DNA of 64,000 bases from Mytilus edulis (Eukaryota; Mollusca; Bivalvia; Mytilida; Mytilidae): positions 74,925,176 through 74,989,175 of the forward strand of contig NC_092355.1 of the NCBI RefSeq assembly GCF_963676685.1, read 5' to 3'. Below the pieces are notes generated by a model. That model made no database searches, had not been told where the DNA came from, and saw only the letters and a program-made list of their open reading frames with translations. The position numbers and the translations under genes were made by a program. Of this stretch, positions 33,121 to 44,224 are shown piece after piece (within the stretch, counting starts at the first letter, position 1; the number at the start of each line of letters is the position of its first letter).

Positions 33121-34340
33121 CTGTCGTCTGTCATACTTTAAATAACTTATTCTTTAGAAATTACATATAATTATGGGTTTTGTATTACAATGAAACCCTA
33201 TAGTTATTAATTTTAAATGTCATCCAATGTTAAAAAATTCGATTTAATGGCAGTCATATCAATGTCTGATGATTATACTAGATAAACTACAATGTACCGG
33301 CATAACGTGATTTACATCTAAAATAAAGCGGTATTTCACGAACGAAAGGACAATGTCGCAGTATATATTTATTCTGATGTTTCCTCACATGTTTATAAAG
33401 AAATAATGTCTTCAGACAAATTTTGAAGAGACACACCATTTTGTTTTAAAACTTTTACCGTAAACATTCTTTTTTTGCACATTCAAACAGTATTTTGTTT
33501 CTAATGTTGCAGACATGTATCAGTAGCTGAAGTTTTTTGGTTAACAGCCGACTTCATCTTAATTCTTAATGCATTGGAGTTCCTTCAAAAACTAGAAAAT
33601 AAAAAAAAAACGCAGTCATTTATTTTCAAATTCAGATATATTGATGATGTTCTTTCCATTAACAATCCAAACTTTCCTATTGGTTTACATTGATTTATCC
33701 CCCAGAACTAGGATATAATGACACCACATACACGGCTGCCACAGCATTATCTCGAATTTGACATGCACAGTCATCTCAGCATTAAAATCTATGACGAAAT
33801 ATTCGCTTTTAGTTTTGAAATTTTCAATATTTCTCCCTCTTAATAGCAAAATGCCTACGTTATCTGCATATGGAATCTACATTTTTTAACTTATTTGGTA
33901 TTTGAGTGCATGCAGCAACTACTTAGTTTTTGTAAAATGTCACCTGAGTATGAGCAGACAGTTGATGAACAAAGGGTATGTCACGAACGTCTCATCCTTT
34001 TTGTGTACATTCATCAGTAGGTACCCAGCCCTGATGATAAATATCCCATATCAATTTCACAAATAATACACGATAGTCTTGAAGTATAGATTCTTTGAAC
34101 TGACGTTGTTTAAAATTTAAAAAAAAGTTGTTTTAATGTATTTTTTTTGTCTTTTCGAATATTACTTTTATAGTTTAGTCTGTTCTTTTGTTAGTTTCGA
34201 TTTGACATGGCTTTGTACTTATACACCCCCTCATTTTGTTAATGTTCTATAATATTTTTAGTATTGTTGCTAATATGTTTTTTCTGCATACCTGTTTGTG
34301 CTTCTTGTTTACATATGACGTGGCTTTGTATTTTTGGGGC
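33121..34340 (+). pseudogene. Penelope-like RT relic in a duplicated segment, uninterrupted copy
   Basis: At 33620-33660 the frame reads FKFRYIDDVLSINNPNF (YIDD catalytic block). It is followed by degraded IYPPELE-, LEFD- and IYD-type blocks to 33850 and then an S(A/T)YG-like region at 33865. Stops are frequent. The segment aligns with 56270-57022 plus 58293-58680, where a truncated element has inserted. Tail words TTTGACATGGCTTTGTACTT recur at 34201 and 34317. Confidence 0.65.
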
Positions 34341-35575
34341 GAGTTGGTAAAAAAGTGGGGTGATTAGGTTTGGGGCAATTTGTCAATGGGGCGATTTGTC
34401 CTGCTTCCGAATTTTCCGTATCACTATCGTCCTGTGCGTATTTCTTCGTCCGATTTATAAAAGAAATATTGAAATTTGACGATCCACCTTGTTTGTCAAT
34501 GAAAGCAAATCATCGAAGCGAGATGTTATAGTGCGGAATCGAAAAAAAATCCGATATTTGAAACAAAAAGGCGACCACCTCCGAAAATAAAAAGATGGTC
34601 GGCTCTCAAAAAAAGAAGACGGTCCGCACATCCGGCTTAAATGTGGAATAGAAAGAAAAAAATAACATCAGCAGATAATAATTTAAACAAAAGATTGCAA
34701 GCGTTTTACAGCGCCCGACCTCTTTTTTAAAAATTAAAAGCAATAACTGCAAAACTTAAAGCTTACTTAAAACCGTTGGTCTTTTTGACACATTATCTTG
34801 CTATGTCCTATCTTGTATACAAAATACTGTTACCTCAACAGTTGATATTTTGCAGCGGATGTTGGGGAAGGAAATAATGACTTGATTGTGGTTGTATAAC
34901 CATGATTTACAAAAGGAGATTAACATTTGTTCTCACGAATAATAAACAGCCGAAAGAGAGTGCGCACAGTTTTGTTGTGTTGTTTCACCACACCGCATAG
35001 AAAATAGACGATTCGAAAGACTTCCAGTAAAATAACTAGCGTGAAGAACTTGCAAATACATTTTTGAATTTGAAGAACATGTATCTTCAGAGTGTACATC
35101 GCCGATGGCCTTCAAACTGAACTTTTTAAAATAGTTTTGTCGGAACATCAAAACTTTAAGAAATTCTAAATTTGGAAAACTTGCCTTTTGTTATAGAAAG
35201 TGACTGTAATTGTGCTATAGCTTTAACCATTGCCAAAATCTGCTAAATTATGTGAAAATTTAGCTTCTCAATGTTTTATTTCTAATATTGGCTTTAGAAC
35301 ACTATCGTTTTAATCCAGCTTTTGTAAGTCTGTTTAGCAAGGCATTAATATTCTATTTTCTTTAATGTTTTGATGCGTCATTTATGTTTTGTAATATTGA
35401 TGGTGAGACATAAATGAACTATGTACAAATGTACATGGTATTGTCTTATAAGAGGTCTATTTTTATTGTTTTTATTCCATGTTTAACAGAATTTTTTACA
35501 TGTGAAATACTTTCTCTCAACATGATTTAATATATCATTTAGATTTTTCTACATATAAGTGGTTTGTAGGACACA
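34341..35575. other. unassigned sequence with a GGGGCGA-rich patch
   Basis: At 34338-34402 GGGGCGAGTTGG, GGGGCAATTTG and GGGGCGATTTG follow one another, a short imperfect repeat of the kind seen near inverted-repeat element ends. No partner end was found. The rest is AT-rich without a supported gene; the minus frame at 34933-35151 has no recognisable motif. Confidence 0.35.
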
Positions 35576-35579
35576 TATA

Positions 35580-36660
35580 AATAAAGGCAACAGTAGTATA
35601 CCGCTGTTCAAAACTCATAAATCCATGGACAAAAAACAAAATCGGGGCAATAAACCAAAACCGAGGGAAACGCATTAAATATAAGAGGAGAACAACGATA
35701 CAACACCGAAACGCAACAGCACACAGAAACGGACCAAGCAACAGACAATACACCACGAGAATAACAAATATAACATCAAAACCAAATACATAAATATGGG
35801 ATAGACAAGTACCGTGCCACGTCTTATCTCAAAAATAAGAGAAAACAGAAACGACTCAACGTTAAAATGCAACACACACACAGAAACGAACAATATTATA
35901 ACAATGACCATCTTCCTGACTTGGTACAGGACACTTTTAAAGGGGAATAAAAGTGGTGGGTTGAACCTGGTTTTAAGGCATGCCAAACCTCGCACTTTAA
36001 TGGCACAGTTAAATATAACATTGAAATGAAAACAAAATATTACAGGACTACAATACAAATAAAAAGCAGAACATATTAGATAAATTCAATACGCCAAAAA
36101 CGCGTCTAGTCCACACGAGACTCACCAGTGACGAAAAAAAATTACAAAATTGTACAGCACTGAAGATCAAAAGTTGAAAAGGTTTTGCCAAATACGGCAT
36201 TGTATGTATGACCAGGATAAGAACATTCATATTATATAAAACAATTCACACTATTGCAAACAGTAAATTTTAACAAATGAATATGAAAGAGATATACATA
36301 ATGAAACTGAAGTAAAAACTAATTACAGAAAACTGATTCCAGAAAGCTAAACCCGAATACATAACGCCCAGATATACAAGACCGAAAGTGAAAAAAGTAC
36401 AAAGTTGTACAGCACTGAAGATCAAAAGTTGAAAAGGTTTTGCTAAATACGGCATTGTAATATGCCCGGGATAAGAACACTATTATATAGAACGATTCAT
36501 GTTATTGCAAACAGTAAATTTTAACAAATGAATAAAACCAAATACATAAATATGGGATAGACAAGTACCGTGCCACGTCTTATCTCAAAAATAAGAGAAA
36601 ACAGAAACGACTCAACGTTAAAATGCAACACACACACAGAAACGAACAATATTAACAGAA
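35580..36660 (-). mobile_element. hammerhead-associated repeat family HC, copy 2
   Basis: Starts AAATAAAGGCAACAGTAGTA and follows the same order as 25490-26660, including CTGACTTGGTACAGGACA, the degenerate hammerhead (36091-36132) and 240 bp tandem units (36120 and 36362). At 36537-36655 it partly repeats its own 35780-35900 section (AAATATGGGATAGACAAGTA), so a second, shorter head follows. Confidence 0.65.
36091..36132 (-). ncRNA. degenerate hammerhead-like motif (CUGGUGA core), copy 2
   Basis: On the minus strand CGUCA, CUGGUGA, GUCUCGUGUGGAC (four-pair stem II GUCU/GGAC with one wobble), UAG in place of GAA, ACGCG, then UUUUUGGCGU. A6 and G12 are both lost, so it is a relic. UGGCG still pairs with CGUCA to form stem I. 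Confidence 0.55.
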
Positions 36661-36815
36661 CCTTAACTACGATAATATTTCGTTCTGAAAATTTGAAAAG
36701 TGAACTTATAGAGTGGTTTATTTCTTTCAAACAAGAATAAGAAAGCAACCCACTTGCCACATCAAAAATATCAATAAATACCAAAGCGTAGCAAAGCGTA
36801 GCAAACATGAAATAA

Positions 36816-37960
36816 ATGTTGTGCACTACATATACACTTAAAACCAAAGATGAAGAACTGGATCTTCCATCGCTTTATTGGATACCTAAGCTTTATAAAT
36901 GTCCTTACACACAACGGTTTATTGCTGAGTCTTCCAAGTGCTCCACGAAACATCTTTTTAAATTATTAACATCTATTTTATCAGCAATCAAAGCCGGGCT
37001 CTAAAGTTATTGTGAAACTGCCTATTCTAGAGGTGGCGTGAATCAGATTTGAATACTAAAAAAATCCAACGATCTTTTAGAGTACATACGATTTACGACT
37101 CTCTCACCTTGCAATACTATTAAAACATTTGACTTTTCTACACTTTACACAAGTATTCCATTCCAAACTAAAAGACAAATTGAAATAGTTTGTATTACTT
37201 TGTTTCATTAAAAAGAAAGGCGAACGTAGATACAAGTATCTTGTCTTTGGGAGGGACAAATCCTACTTTGTAAAGACTCACTCTGATTCAAACATAAAAT
37301 TCTCTGAAAACTGACATTATCAAGATGACAACATATTTGTTAGGTTTGGAGGACAGACTGTTGGAATTCCAATGGGAACCAATTGTGTCCCTCTTCTCGC
37401 CTGATGTGTTTTTTATTACTATGAAGCTGACTTCATACAGGACCTTCTTAGGAAAAAATATAAGAAGTAAATAGTGTCCATATATCTCCCAATTGAAACG
37501 ATATTCCCGGGATTATTTTCTATCATGATTTCCTTGATAGAGGATTGCTGATCACAAAGAAGCTTTTAAACAAAGCGTTCCACATGGTGAAGTTAAAATC
37601 ATCCCTTCGTAAATGTTATGGACGTCATCACGAGTTAGTTTACCGTAAGGGAATAACCGTTTCACGTATATGATGATATCGGATATGTTCCTAAAGTAGT
37701 AACTACAATACCCTTCCCTTTTCACGAATGAGACTTACCGAACTAAACTATTTACCGGATTTGAAAAAAAGCGACACGACGGGTGCCATATGTAAAGCAG
37801 GATCTGCTCATCCTTCCGGAGCACCTGAGATCACTCCAAATTCTTTTATAGGGTTTGTGTTTCTTAGTATTTAGTGTTCTATGTTGTGTCTTTTGTACTA
37901 TAAGTTGTCTGTTCGTCTTTTTTATTTTAGCTATAACGTTGTCAGTTTTTTTTTCAATCT
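36816..37960 (+). pseudogene. Penelope-like element RT relic lacking the YIDD block
   Basis: The longest N-terminal RT stretch in the window: LPSLYWIPKLYKCPYTQRF (36862-36918) and AESSKCSTKHLFKLLTSIL (36924-36980). Then TFDFSTLYTSIPF (37129-37167), RYKYLVFGRDKSYFVK (37228-37275), TVGIPMGTNCVPLL (37357-37398) and EADFIQDLLRKKYKK (37427-37470). The sequence then jumps straight to a YISQL-type block (37484). The roughly 200 bp that should encode FRYIDDVLS are deleted, so the copy is catalytically dead. KLKSSLRKCYGRHHELVYR and the 3' coding tail continue to about 37850. Several frameshifts and stops occur elsewhere. Confidence 0.75.
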
Positions 37961-38492
37961 ACGAGTTTGACTTTCCCTCTAGTATCTTTCGTCCCTCTTA
38001 TTTTAAACAGTAACCATTACAACTATTTGGATATAAACAATAAAAGACAAATAAGACGTTAGTTTATCGATTAGATGTAATGGAAACCGTTAATATATCA
38101 TGACAATAAGAAAAATAAATACTCCTGTCTTAACATGTTTAATTCATAATTATGTTTATGAAACATATTTGCAATTGTGTATTTCTTAAAGTCATGTATC
38201 TATTTGTTCATTTATAAAGATTTAGGTGGTTATATGATATTTTGTTTTCGTAGTTGATCACGCCACCAGTCTCTGTAAAAACCTATGGTAAGATAGTTTA
38301 ATCATAGGTATGCATGACTCAGCTGATAAAAGTCGGTGACTAGAACGTTCTCCAAGGTTACATACCGTCTTTTTAAAATGACAAATCCTATGTAACATAA
38401 TTAATAGAATTATATTGAATATCATATTCGATTTAATAGATTACGTTGACAATCATGCATTGATAAAAATAAAAGCAAATAATCCAATCCCA
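37640..38492 (+). repeat. duplicated segment S, copy B, left body with empty TTAA site
   Basis: Matches 15370-15883 joined directly to 21866-22190. The junction at about 38185 has one TTAA, proving that the 5,982 bp element inserted in the other copy. It also includes the tail of the preceding Penelope-like relic. Confidence 0.8.
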
Positions 38493-40173
38493 AAGTTTGT
38501 TTAAGGTTCTGATATATTCTGTCGTTTCCACAGCCTTGTTTAAGGTTCTGATATATTCTGTCGTTTCCACAGCCTTGTTTAAGGTTCTGATATATTCTGT
38601 CGTTTCCACAGCCTTGTTTAAGGTTCTGATATATTCTGTCGTTTCCACAGCCTTGTTTAAGGTTCTGATATATTCTGTCGTTTCAACAGCCTTGTTTAAG
38701 GTTCTGATATATTCTGTCGTTTCCACAGCCTTGTTTAAAGTTCTGATATATTCTGTCGTTTCCACAGCCTTGTTTAAGGTTCTGATATATTCTGTCGTTT
38801 CCACAGCCTTGTTTAAGGTTCTGATATATTCTGTCGTTTCCACAGCCTTGTTTAAGGTTCTGATATATTCTGTCGTTTCAACAGCCTTGTTTAAGGTTCT
38901 GATATATTCTGTCGTTTCCACAGCCTTGTTTAAGGTTCTGATATGTTCTGTCGTTTCCACAGCCTTGTTTAAGGTTCTGATATGTTTAGTAGTTTCCACA
39001 GCCTTGTTTAAGGTTCTGATATATTCTGTCGTTTCCACAGCCTTGTTTAAGGTTCTGATATATTCTGTCGTTTCCACAGCCTTGTTTAAGGTTCTGATAT
39101 ATTCTGTCGTTTCAACAGCCTTGTTTAAGGTTCTGATATATTCTGTCGTTTCCACAGCCTTGTTTAAGGTTCTGATATGTTCTGTCGTTTCCACAGCCTT
39201 GTTTAAGGTTCTGATATGTTTAGTAGTTTCCACAGCCTTGTTTAAGGTTCTGATATATTCTGTCGTTTCCACAGCCTTGTTTAAGGTTCTGATATATTAT
39301 GTCGTTTCCACAGCCTTGTTTAAGGTTCTGATATATTCTGTCGTTTCCACAGCCTTGTTCAAGGTTCTGATATATTCTGTCGTTTCCACAGCCTTGTTTA
39401 AGGTTCTGATATATTCTGTCGTTTCCACAGCCTTGTTTAAGGTTCTGATATATTCTGTCGTTTCCACAGCCTTGTTTAAGGTTCTGATATATTATGTCAT
39501 TTCCACAGCCTTGTTTAAGGTTCTGATATATTCTGTCGTTCCCACAGCCTTGTTTAAGGTTCTGATATGTTCTGTCGTTTCCACAGCCTTGTTTAAGGTT
39601 CTGATATATTCTGTCGTTTCCACAGCCTTGTTTAAGGTTCTGATATATTCTGTCGTTTCCACAGCCTTGTTTAAGGTTCTGATATATTCTGTCGTTTCCA
39701 CAGCCTTGTTTAAAGTTCTGATATATTCTGTCGTTTCCACAGCCTTGTTTAAGGTTGTGATATATTCTGTCGTTTCCACAGCCTTGTTTAAGGTTCTGAT
39801 ATATTCTGTCGTTTCCACAGCCTTGTTGAAGGTTCTGATATATTCTGTCGTTTCCACAGCCTTGTTTAAGGTTCTGATATATTCTGTCGTTTCCACAGCC
39901 TTGTTTACGGTTCTGATATATTCTGTCGTTTCCACAGCCTTGTTTAAGGTTCTGATATATTCTGTCGTTTCCACAGCCTTGTTTAAGGTTCCTATATATT
40001 TTGTCGTTTCCACAGCCTTGTTTAAGGTTCTGATAGATTCTGTCGTTTCCACCGCCTTGTTTAAGGTTCTGATATATTCTGTCGTTTCCACAGCCTTGTT
40101 TAAGGTTCTGATATATTCTGTCGTTTCCACAGCCTTGTTTAAGGTTCTGATATGTTCTGTCGTTCCCACAGCC
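38493..40173. repeat. 39 bp minisatellite, about 43 copies
   Basis: The unit is TTTAAGGTTCTGATATATTC followed by TGTCGTTTCCACAGCCTTG (39 bp). Because 39 is divisible by three and the unit lacks stops, both strands show long open frames (13-residue repeats). These are a by-product and not evidence of protein. The paralogous site at 22197-22236 has one copy. Variants reveal higher-order copying: the pair GATATGTTCTGTCG, GATATGTTTAGTAG occurs at about 38940 and 39174, 234 bp (six units) apart. Confidence 0.9.
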
Positions 40174-42463
40174 TACACGTTATTGATTCGATGCAACTGA
40201 CAGATGTTGCTTTTGTTAAAGCTCACAATTGTTTTGATGACACACTTAGTAGACGATTTACAGACGATTCTCAAACTTGTCGTTTGTTTAACATATAAAC
40301 ATAGACAATTCTAGATATTGGTGACATTTTACATTTGATTCTGTTAGAATAACATGTTTAATGTATCAATATTTTGTCTTTTGCACTTACAGAATAAATA
40401 GCTTGTACATATGAAGTTTACTGAGTAAGGTGATATTCTGTTTACCTTAATGATCACTTCTTCCTACAAGCTGTGATAAATATTTACTAAATAGAAATAG
40501 AAAGTCTTGTTATATATCAAATATATATTACAAGTATGGTCTAGAGAAACGATGATAGTCTTTCGAAAGGGGATGATTTATATGTTTAGTAGTAAATACA
40601 GTAGTTTTGAATATTTGATAAATAGCCTGCTATTTAATCCATATCCCGCAACTTTGATGCGCATCTTTTATCGCATACCCTTTATTACTACCCTACCCTT
40701 TATCACACCCTTTATCCCTTCCCTACTTTTTTTTATTTGTTTAACATATATACAACTATACAAAATACAAAACACAATTTTTAAAACAACAGCACGCAAA
40801 TTGTAAGGTAACCAAGGTGCTTTGGATAGGTAATTGAGCAGTTCTTTTAAGGCTTTAAAACAAGACAAAAGTAGAACTGAAGGTAACCCAGTGCTTTGGA
40901 TCGGAAAATAGTTCATATAATATAATACTCTCCTGTTGAAATATATGATAAAGCGTATAAAACATGGCAAAATCCATATCACATGCCGTACCACCCTCGA
41001 CCAATATCATCCATCGGGCATAAAGGCCCTTGGGCTGATCTTGGTGTCTCGGGGTAATACGAGATATGATACGGATTTTGCCACGTATTATTTGCTATGT
41101 ACCGTGTAAAGAGAGATCCACGTAAAATGCACATTTTCGAAAAAGAGCAGGCTTATGCCGCTGTAACGCCGATCTAGCACCCACAAAGTTTGACTGTCCA
41201 TTTGGTGTCTTTCGTCCCTCTTTTAAACTATACATGTATAGATATGTTTTTGCCTTTGAGCTATGGAGGATAAAAATAGCATTCTGTTTTAATTTTCAAT
41301 TGTCCAATAATGGGAAGTTACATTTTATAACGCAGTTTATAACACAAGTCAAAAAACTTTTTAGATTGAAGCTTCTTGAAACTTGTATTATTATGATTAC
41401 TTAAATAAAGTTACCCCGAGCAACAGGGTATACATCTGAAGACTTACTAAATTGCAAATAAATTATACTCCCAAAAGATATTAGAAATAAAGAATATTAA
41501 GAGACAGACGAATAAGTGAAGATCCCAAAATATAAAAAAAAAATGTTGTTAATGCATGCGCAACACATTTAGTATAGTTTGCAATAAAACAGTTTATCAT
41601 CGAGGAGCTCCAATTTTAAGACGATATATAATATACTGTTTACGCTGTAATGTTGTATTCTGAAATTATAATTAAACGTGTTAAAGTTTGATATATTTGT
41701 TGTTTCTTGTTGTACACAGATATTCAAATTGGTTTTATAAAACGATGCAATTAACCTGATTTTTGATCACGACATATACATTAAAAGTGTTAGGTGCAAA
41801 TTCAGCGTTGGTGTGTCTGTCCATCTGTTAGTACGACACAAATATTTGATTACTCCATTGGAATATATCTTTTTTAACAAGAGAATAAAACCACTTTGAT
41901 TATAGGGGATATGACACTGTTTGAAATAAAAATGCATTTATAAATACAAAATGTTGGATATTCAAAGTGTATATGCCTGTGTTTTACGTCAACGTTTCGG
42001 TTTGTATTCGTTGTAAGATATTGGAGTCAAAACGTCAAGATTCTTGATAGCTGTTGCTTTAAACAAAGTAACTGTTGGAATTGGTTGGTAAATTAGGAAA
42101 TGTTTCCTAAAATACAAATCTTTTATTATGTAGCAGCAGAACATTGTATTTTGTATTTGTTTTTAATCCTATCTCTCAAGCAGTGTCTTATATTTTATGT
42201 TTTGAGAGTAACATTCATTTTGTTAATTTATTTTATAAAGTATATTAACTGTGTAGGACTCTAAAATAGGACTAATCGTTATCGTTTAATCGCTTAAGCT
42301 GAAGTAGTCTGTGTGCATATGTAAGCTGACTACTACAATTTGATAATATACAGTCGGTGAGATCATATTTATTGTAGAATCTGATTTGTCATCCAACCAT
42401 ATGACATGTATGATACCGCTCTTCCCTTTGTAAACATGCAATTGTATTCAATCTACAACCCAA
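40174..42463 (+). repeat. duplicated segment S, copy B, right body
   Basis: Matches 22237-24740. It holds an empty site for the 592 bp MITE at 41681-41684 and a private insertion at 40577-41094. It ends in the S head (42220-42463), cut by a retrozyme at 42464. Confidence 0.75.
40577..41094. mobile_element. about 520 bp insertion private to segment S copy B
   Basis: Left flank CGAAAGGGGATGAT and right flank TACCGTGTAAAGAGAGATCC are adjacent in the paralogue (22618-22665). The insert contains pyrimidine-rich ACCCTTTAT repeats (40675-40725), GGTAACC-AAGGTGCTTTGGAT twice (40806, 40881) and GATATGATACGGATTTTGCC. No clear inverted ends or protein; class unknown. Confidence 0.55.
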
Positions 42464-42835
42464 TCCTGGTATTTATGAGGAGTTTATTTACAACCTCTGG
42501 GTCGATGCCACTGTTGGTGGAGATTTATTTCCCCGAGGGTATCACAAGCCCAGTAGTCAGCACGTTTTGTGCTGACATGTATTGTCATTGATATGGTTAT
42601 ATTTATAAAATAACTGTTTACAATTTTTTGAATTTTTTGAAATACTAATGCTTTTCTACCTCAGGCATAGATTACCTTAGCTGTATTTGGCAAAACGTTT
42701 AGGAATTTTGGTACTCAATACTCTTCAACTTCGTACTTTATTTGGCCTTTTTAACTTTTTTGGATTCGAGCGTCACTTATGAGTCTTTTGTAGACGAAAT
42801 GCATGTCTGGCGTATATACTCAATTTAGTCCTGGT
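42464..42835 (+). mobile_element. retrozyme-like repeat, single unit
   Basis: One full unit with the same order as 13178-13805: TCCTGGTATTTAT, TGGGTCGATGCCACTG, GAGGGTATCACAAGCCCAGTA, ATAGATTACCTTAGCTGTAT and a hammerhead. The start word TCCTGGTA recurs at the end (42464 and 42829), giving a 365 bp period. It interrupts the segment S head just after CTACAACCCAA. The sequence beyond it is not S, so the right junction is unproven. Confidence 0.75.
42770..42813 (+). ncRNA. hammerhead ribozyme motif, copy c (G5 lost)
   Basis: GCGUCA (42770-42775), CUUAUGA (42776-42782, G5 changed to U), stem II GUCU-UUUGU-AGAC (42783-42795), GAA (42796-42798), stem III AUGCAUGU and cleavage base C42807, then UGGCGU (42808-42813) pairing with GCGUCA. 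Only the invariant G5 is lost, so the fold is kept but activity should be lost. Confidence 0.75.
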
Positions 42836-43394
42836 ATTTATAATGAGTTTATTTAGATTAGATTAATTGTAGATCACTTGTATTAATATTAACAACAAAT
42901 ACATAGTTAAATACTCGGTAAAATGTATAGCAGATGATGACATACAATCTTTATTAGAATGAATACGATGAAATAATCGTTATAACATCCTTTGTTGACC
43001 TTGTACTCAAACTTAGTTATCCTTTATAAACAAAAATAAAGTGTTTACGACATTGAATCCGGATCGTTTTCACATTAAAATGTCATTGATAGTGATAAAT
43101 ACAGACTGCAAGCGACACAATATCGTATGTTAAGGAATGCATATGATCGAATTAAAGTGCAGGTATTTGACGAATTTTATTAAAAAGTTAGTTGGGTTTT
43201 CCTTTAACATGTTTAAGTTCATTTACATATAAAGTTCTTTTTATCCTATTAATGTATTTCAAACTTCGAGAAATATTTTTAAATTTTTGTGGTGATTTTG
43301 AGCAATTAAATATTGCATTTTTGAATCTTCAGACACCAGTTCTTTTTACATAATAGTTTTACTCTACAAGAATGCTCCTGTTTGATATAAAAGT
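42836..43394 (+). repeat. repeat unit of the CTTTGTACCCGA family (diverged)
   Basis: Matches 53450-53990 (TAACAACAAATACATAGTTAAA, CATCCTTTGTTGACCTTGTA, CAATTAAATATTGCATT). Non-coding. Confidence 0.6.
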
Positions 43395-44224
43395 GTAGAC
43401 TATTTTTTTTGTATCTATATACGTATCAAATCTGGCCTTTTGTGTTTTCCAGTTTTAACGATATTTTAATCTAGGTTCGTCTTGTACGGACACTTATTTT
43501 TTTCCAAGGGGGAACAAATGGTTTATATATAGCTGGATTGTATTCCCCCTCTAAGGGTCTGTAATCGTTTTAAAACAAATTTTATCCGATTAAACAGTAT
43601 CTAATTTTGAGTTTGTTTAGATTATTAAATAACAATGGTATCGTACCAGATTTGCATTTTTGCAATTATATCCTAATATTCGAAAACTGTAGCATCGTTC
43701 AGACGTTAAAGAGTTAGTAAACATAAAAAAACAAAGAATCAAAATCATTGCAAACCATACATAGAACCAGAGCGCAACATTAACGGGACACATTACTTAC
43801 AACAGAAAAATATAGTTTCGATATAAATATTAAATACAAACAGTAAACTAATGCAAAAAAGTAATCCGATATCTTGTTTAAATAATTATAGTTGCACACA
43901 TCTCACTTAATTGGTTGGACGCACGCCAGTTGAATCTGTCGTTATCAGTTGTGTGTTGGGTTTAATTTATATCAACTGTTTATACAATTAAAATCGTGTG
44001 AAAATCGTGTGTATATATTAATGTAATTTATAATAACAATGACACAAGATATCGTTTTATCCTATCAGTCCAGTAGACATATGTTTAATTGGAGAACTTA
44101 CAATGAAAACTTGTCCAAATTCTCTCTTCTTACCGCCCTTTTGTCAGTTACTCGCGATTCAAAGGTTCGAATTTAGGTTATTATTTTTCGTAAGTGTAAT
44201 ATGATAGCTTCCGCTAATTCCACT

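Noticed and set aside
38493..40173. CRISPR array
   Set aside because: Units abut without unique spacers, and the context is eukaryotic.
38497..40200. 567-residue plus-strand frame and its minus-strand counterparts as genes
   Set aside because: They are generated by a 39 bp satellite with no stops; the paralogous locus has one unit and no frame.
42761..42813. Hammerhead parsed with stem III ACGC/GCGU and cleavage after GUA
   Set aside because: That parse leaves stem I unpaired; the parse with a short palindromic stem III and cleavage after GUC pairs stem I fully in copies b and c.
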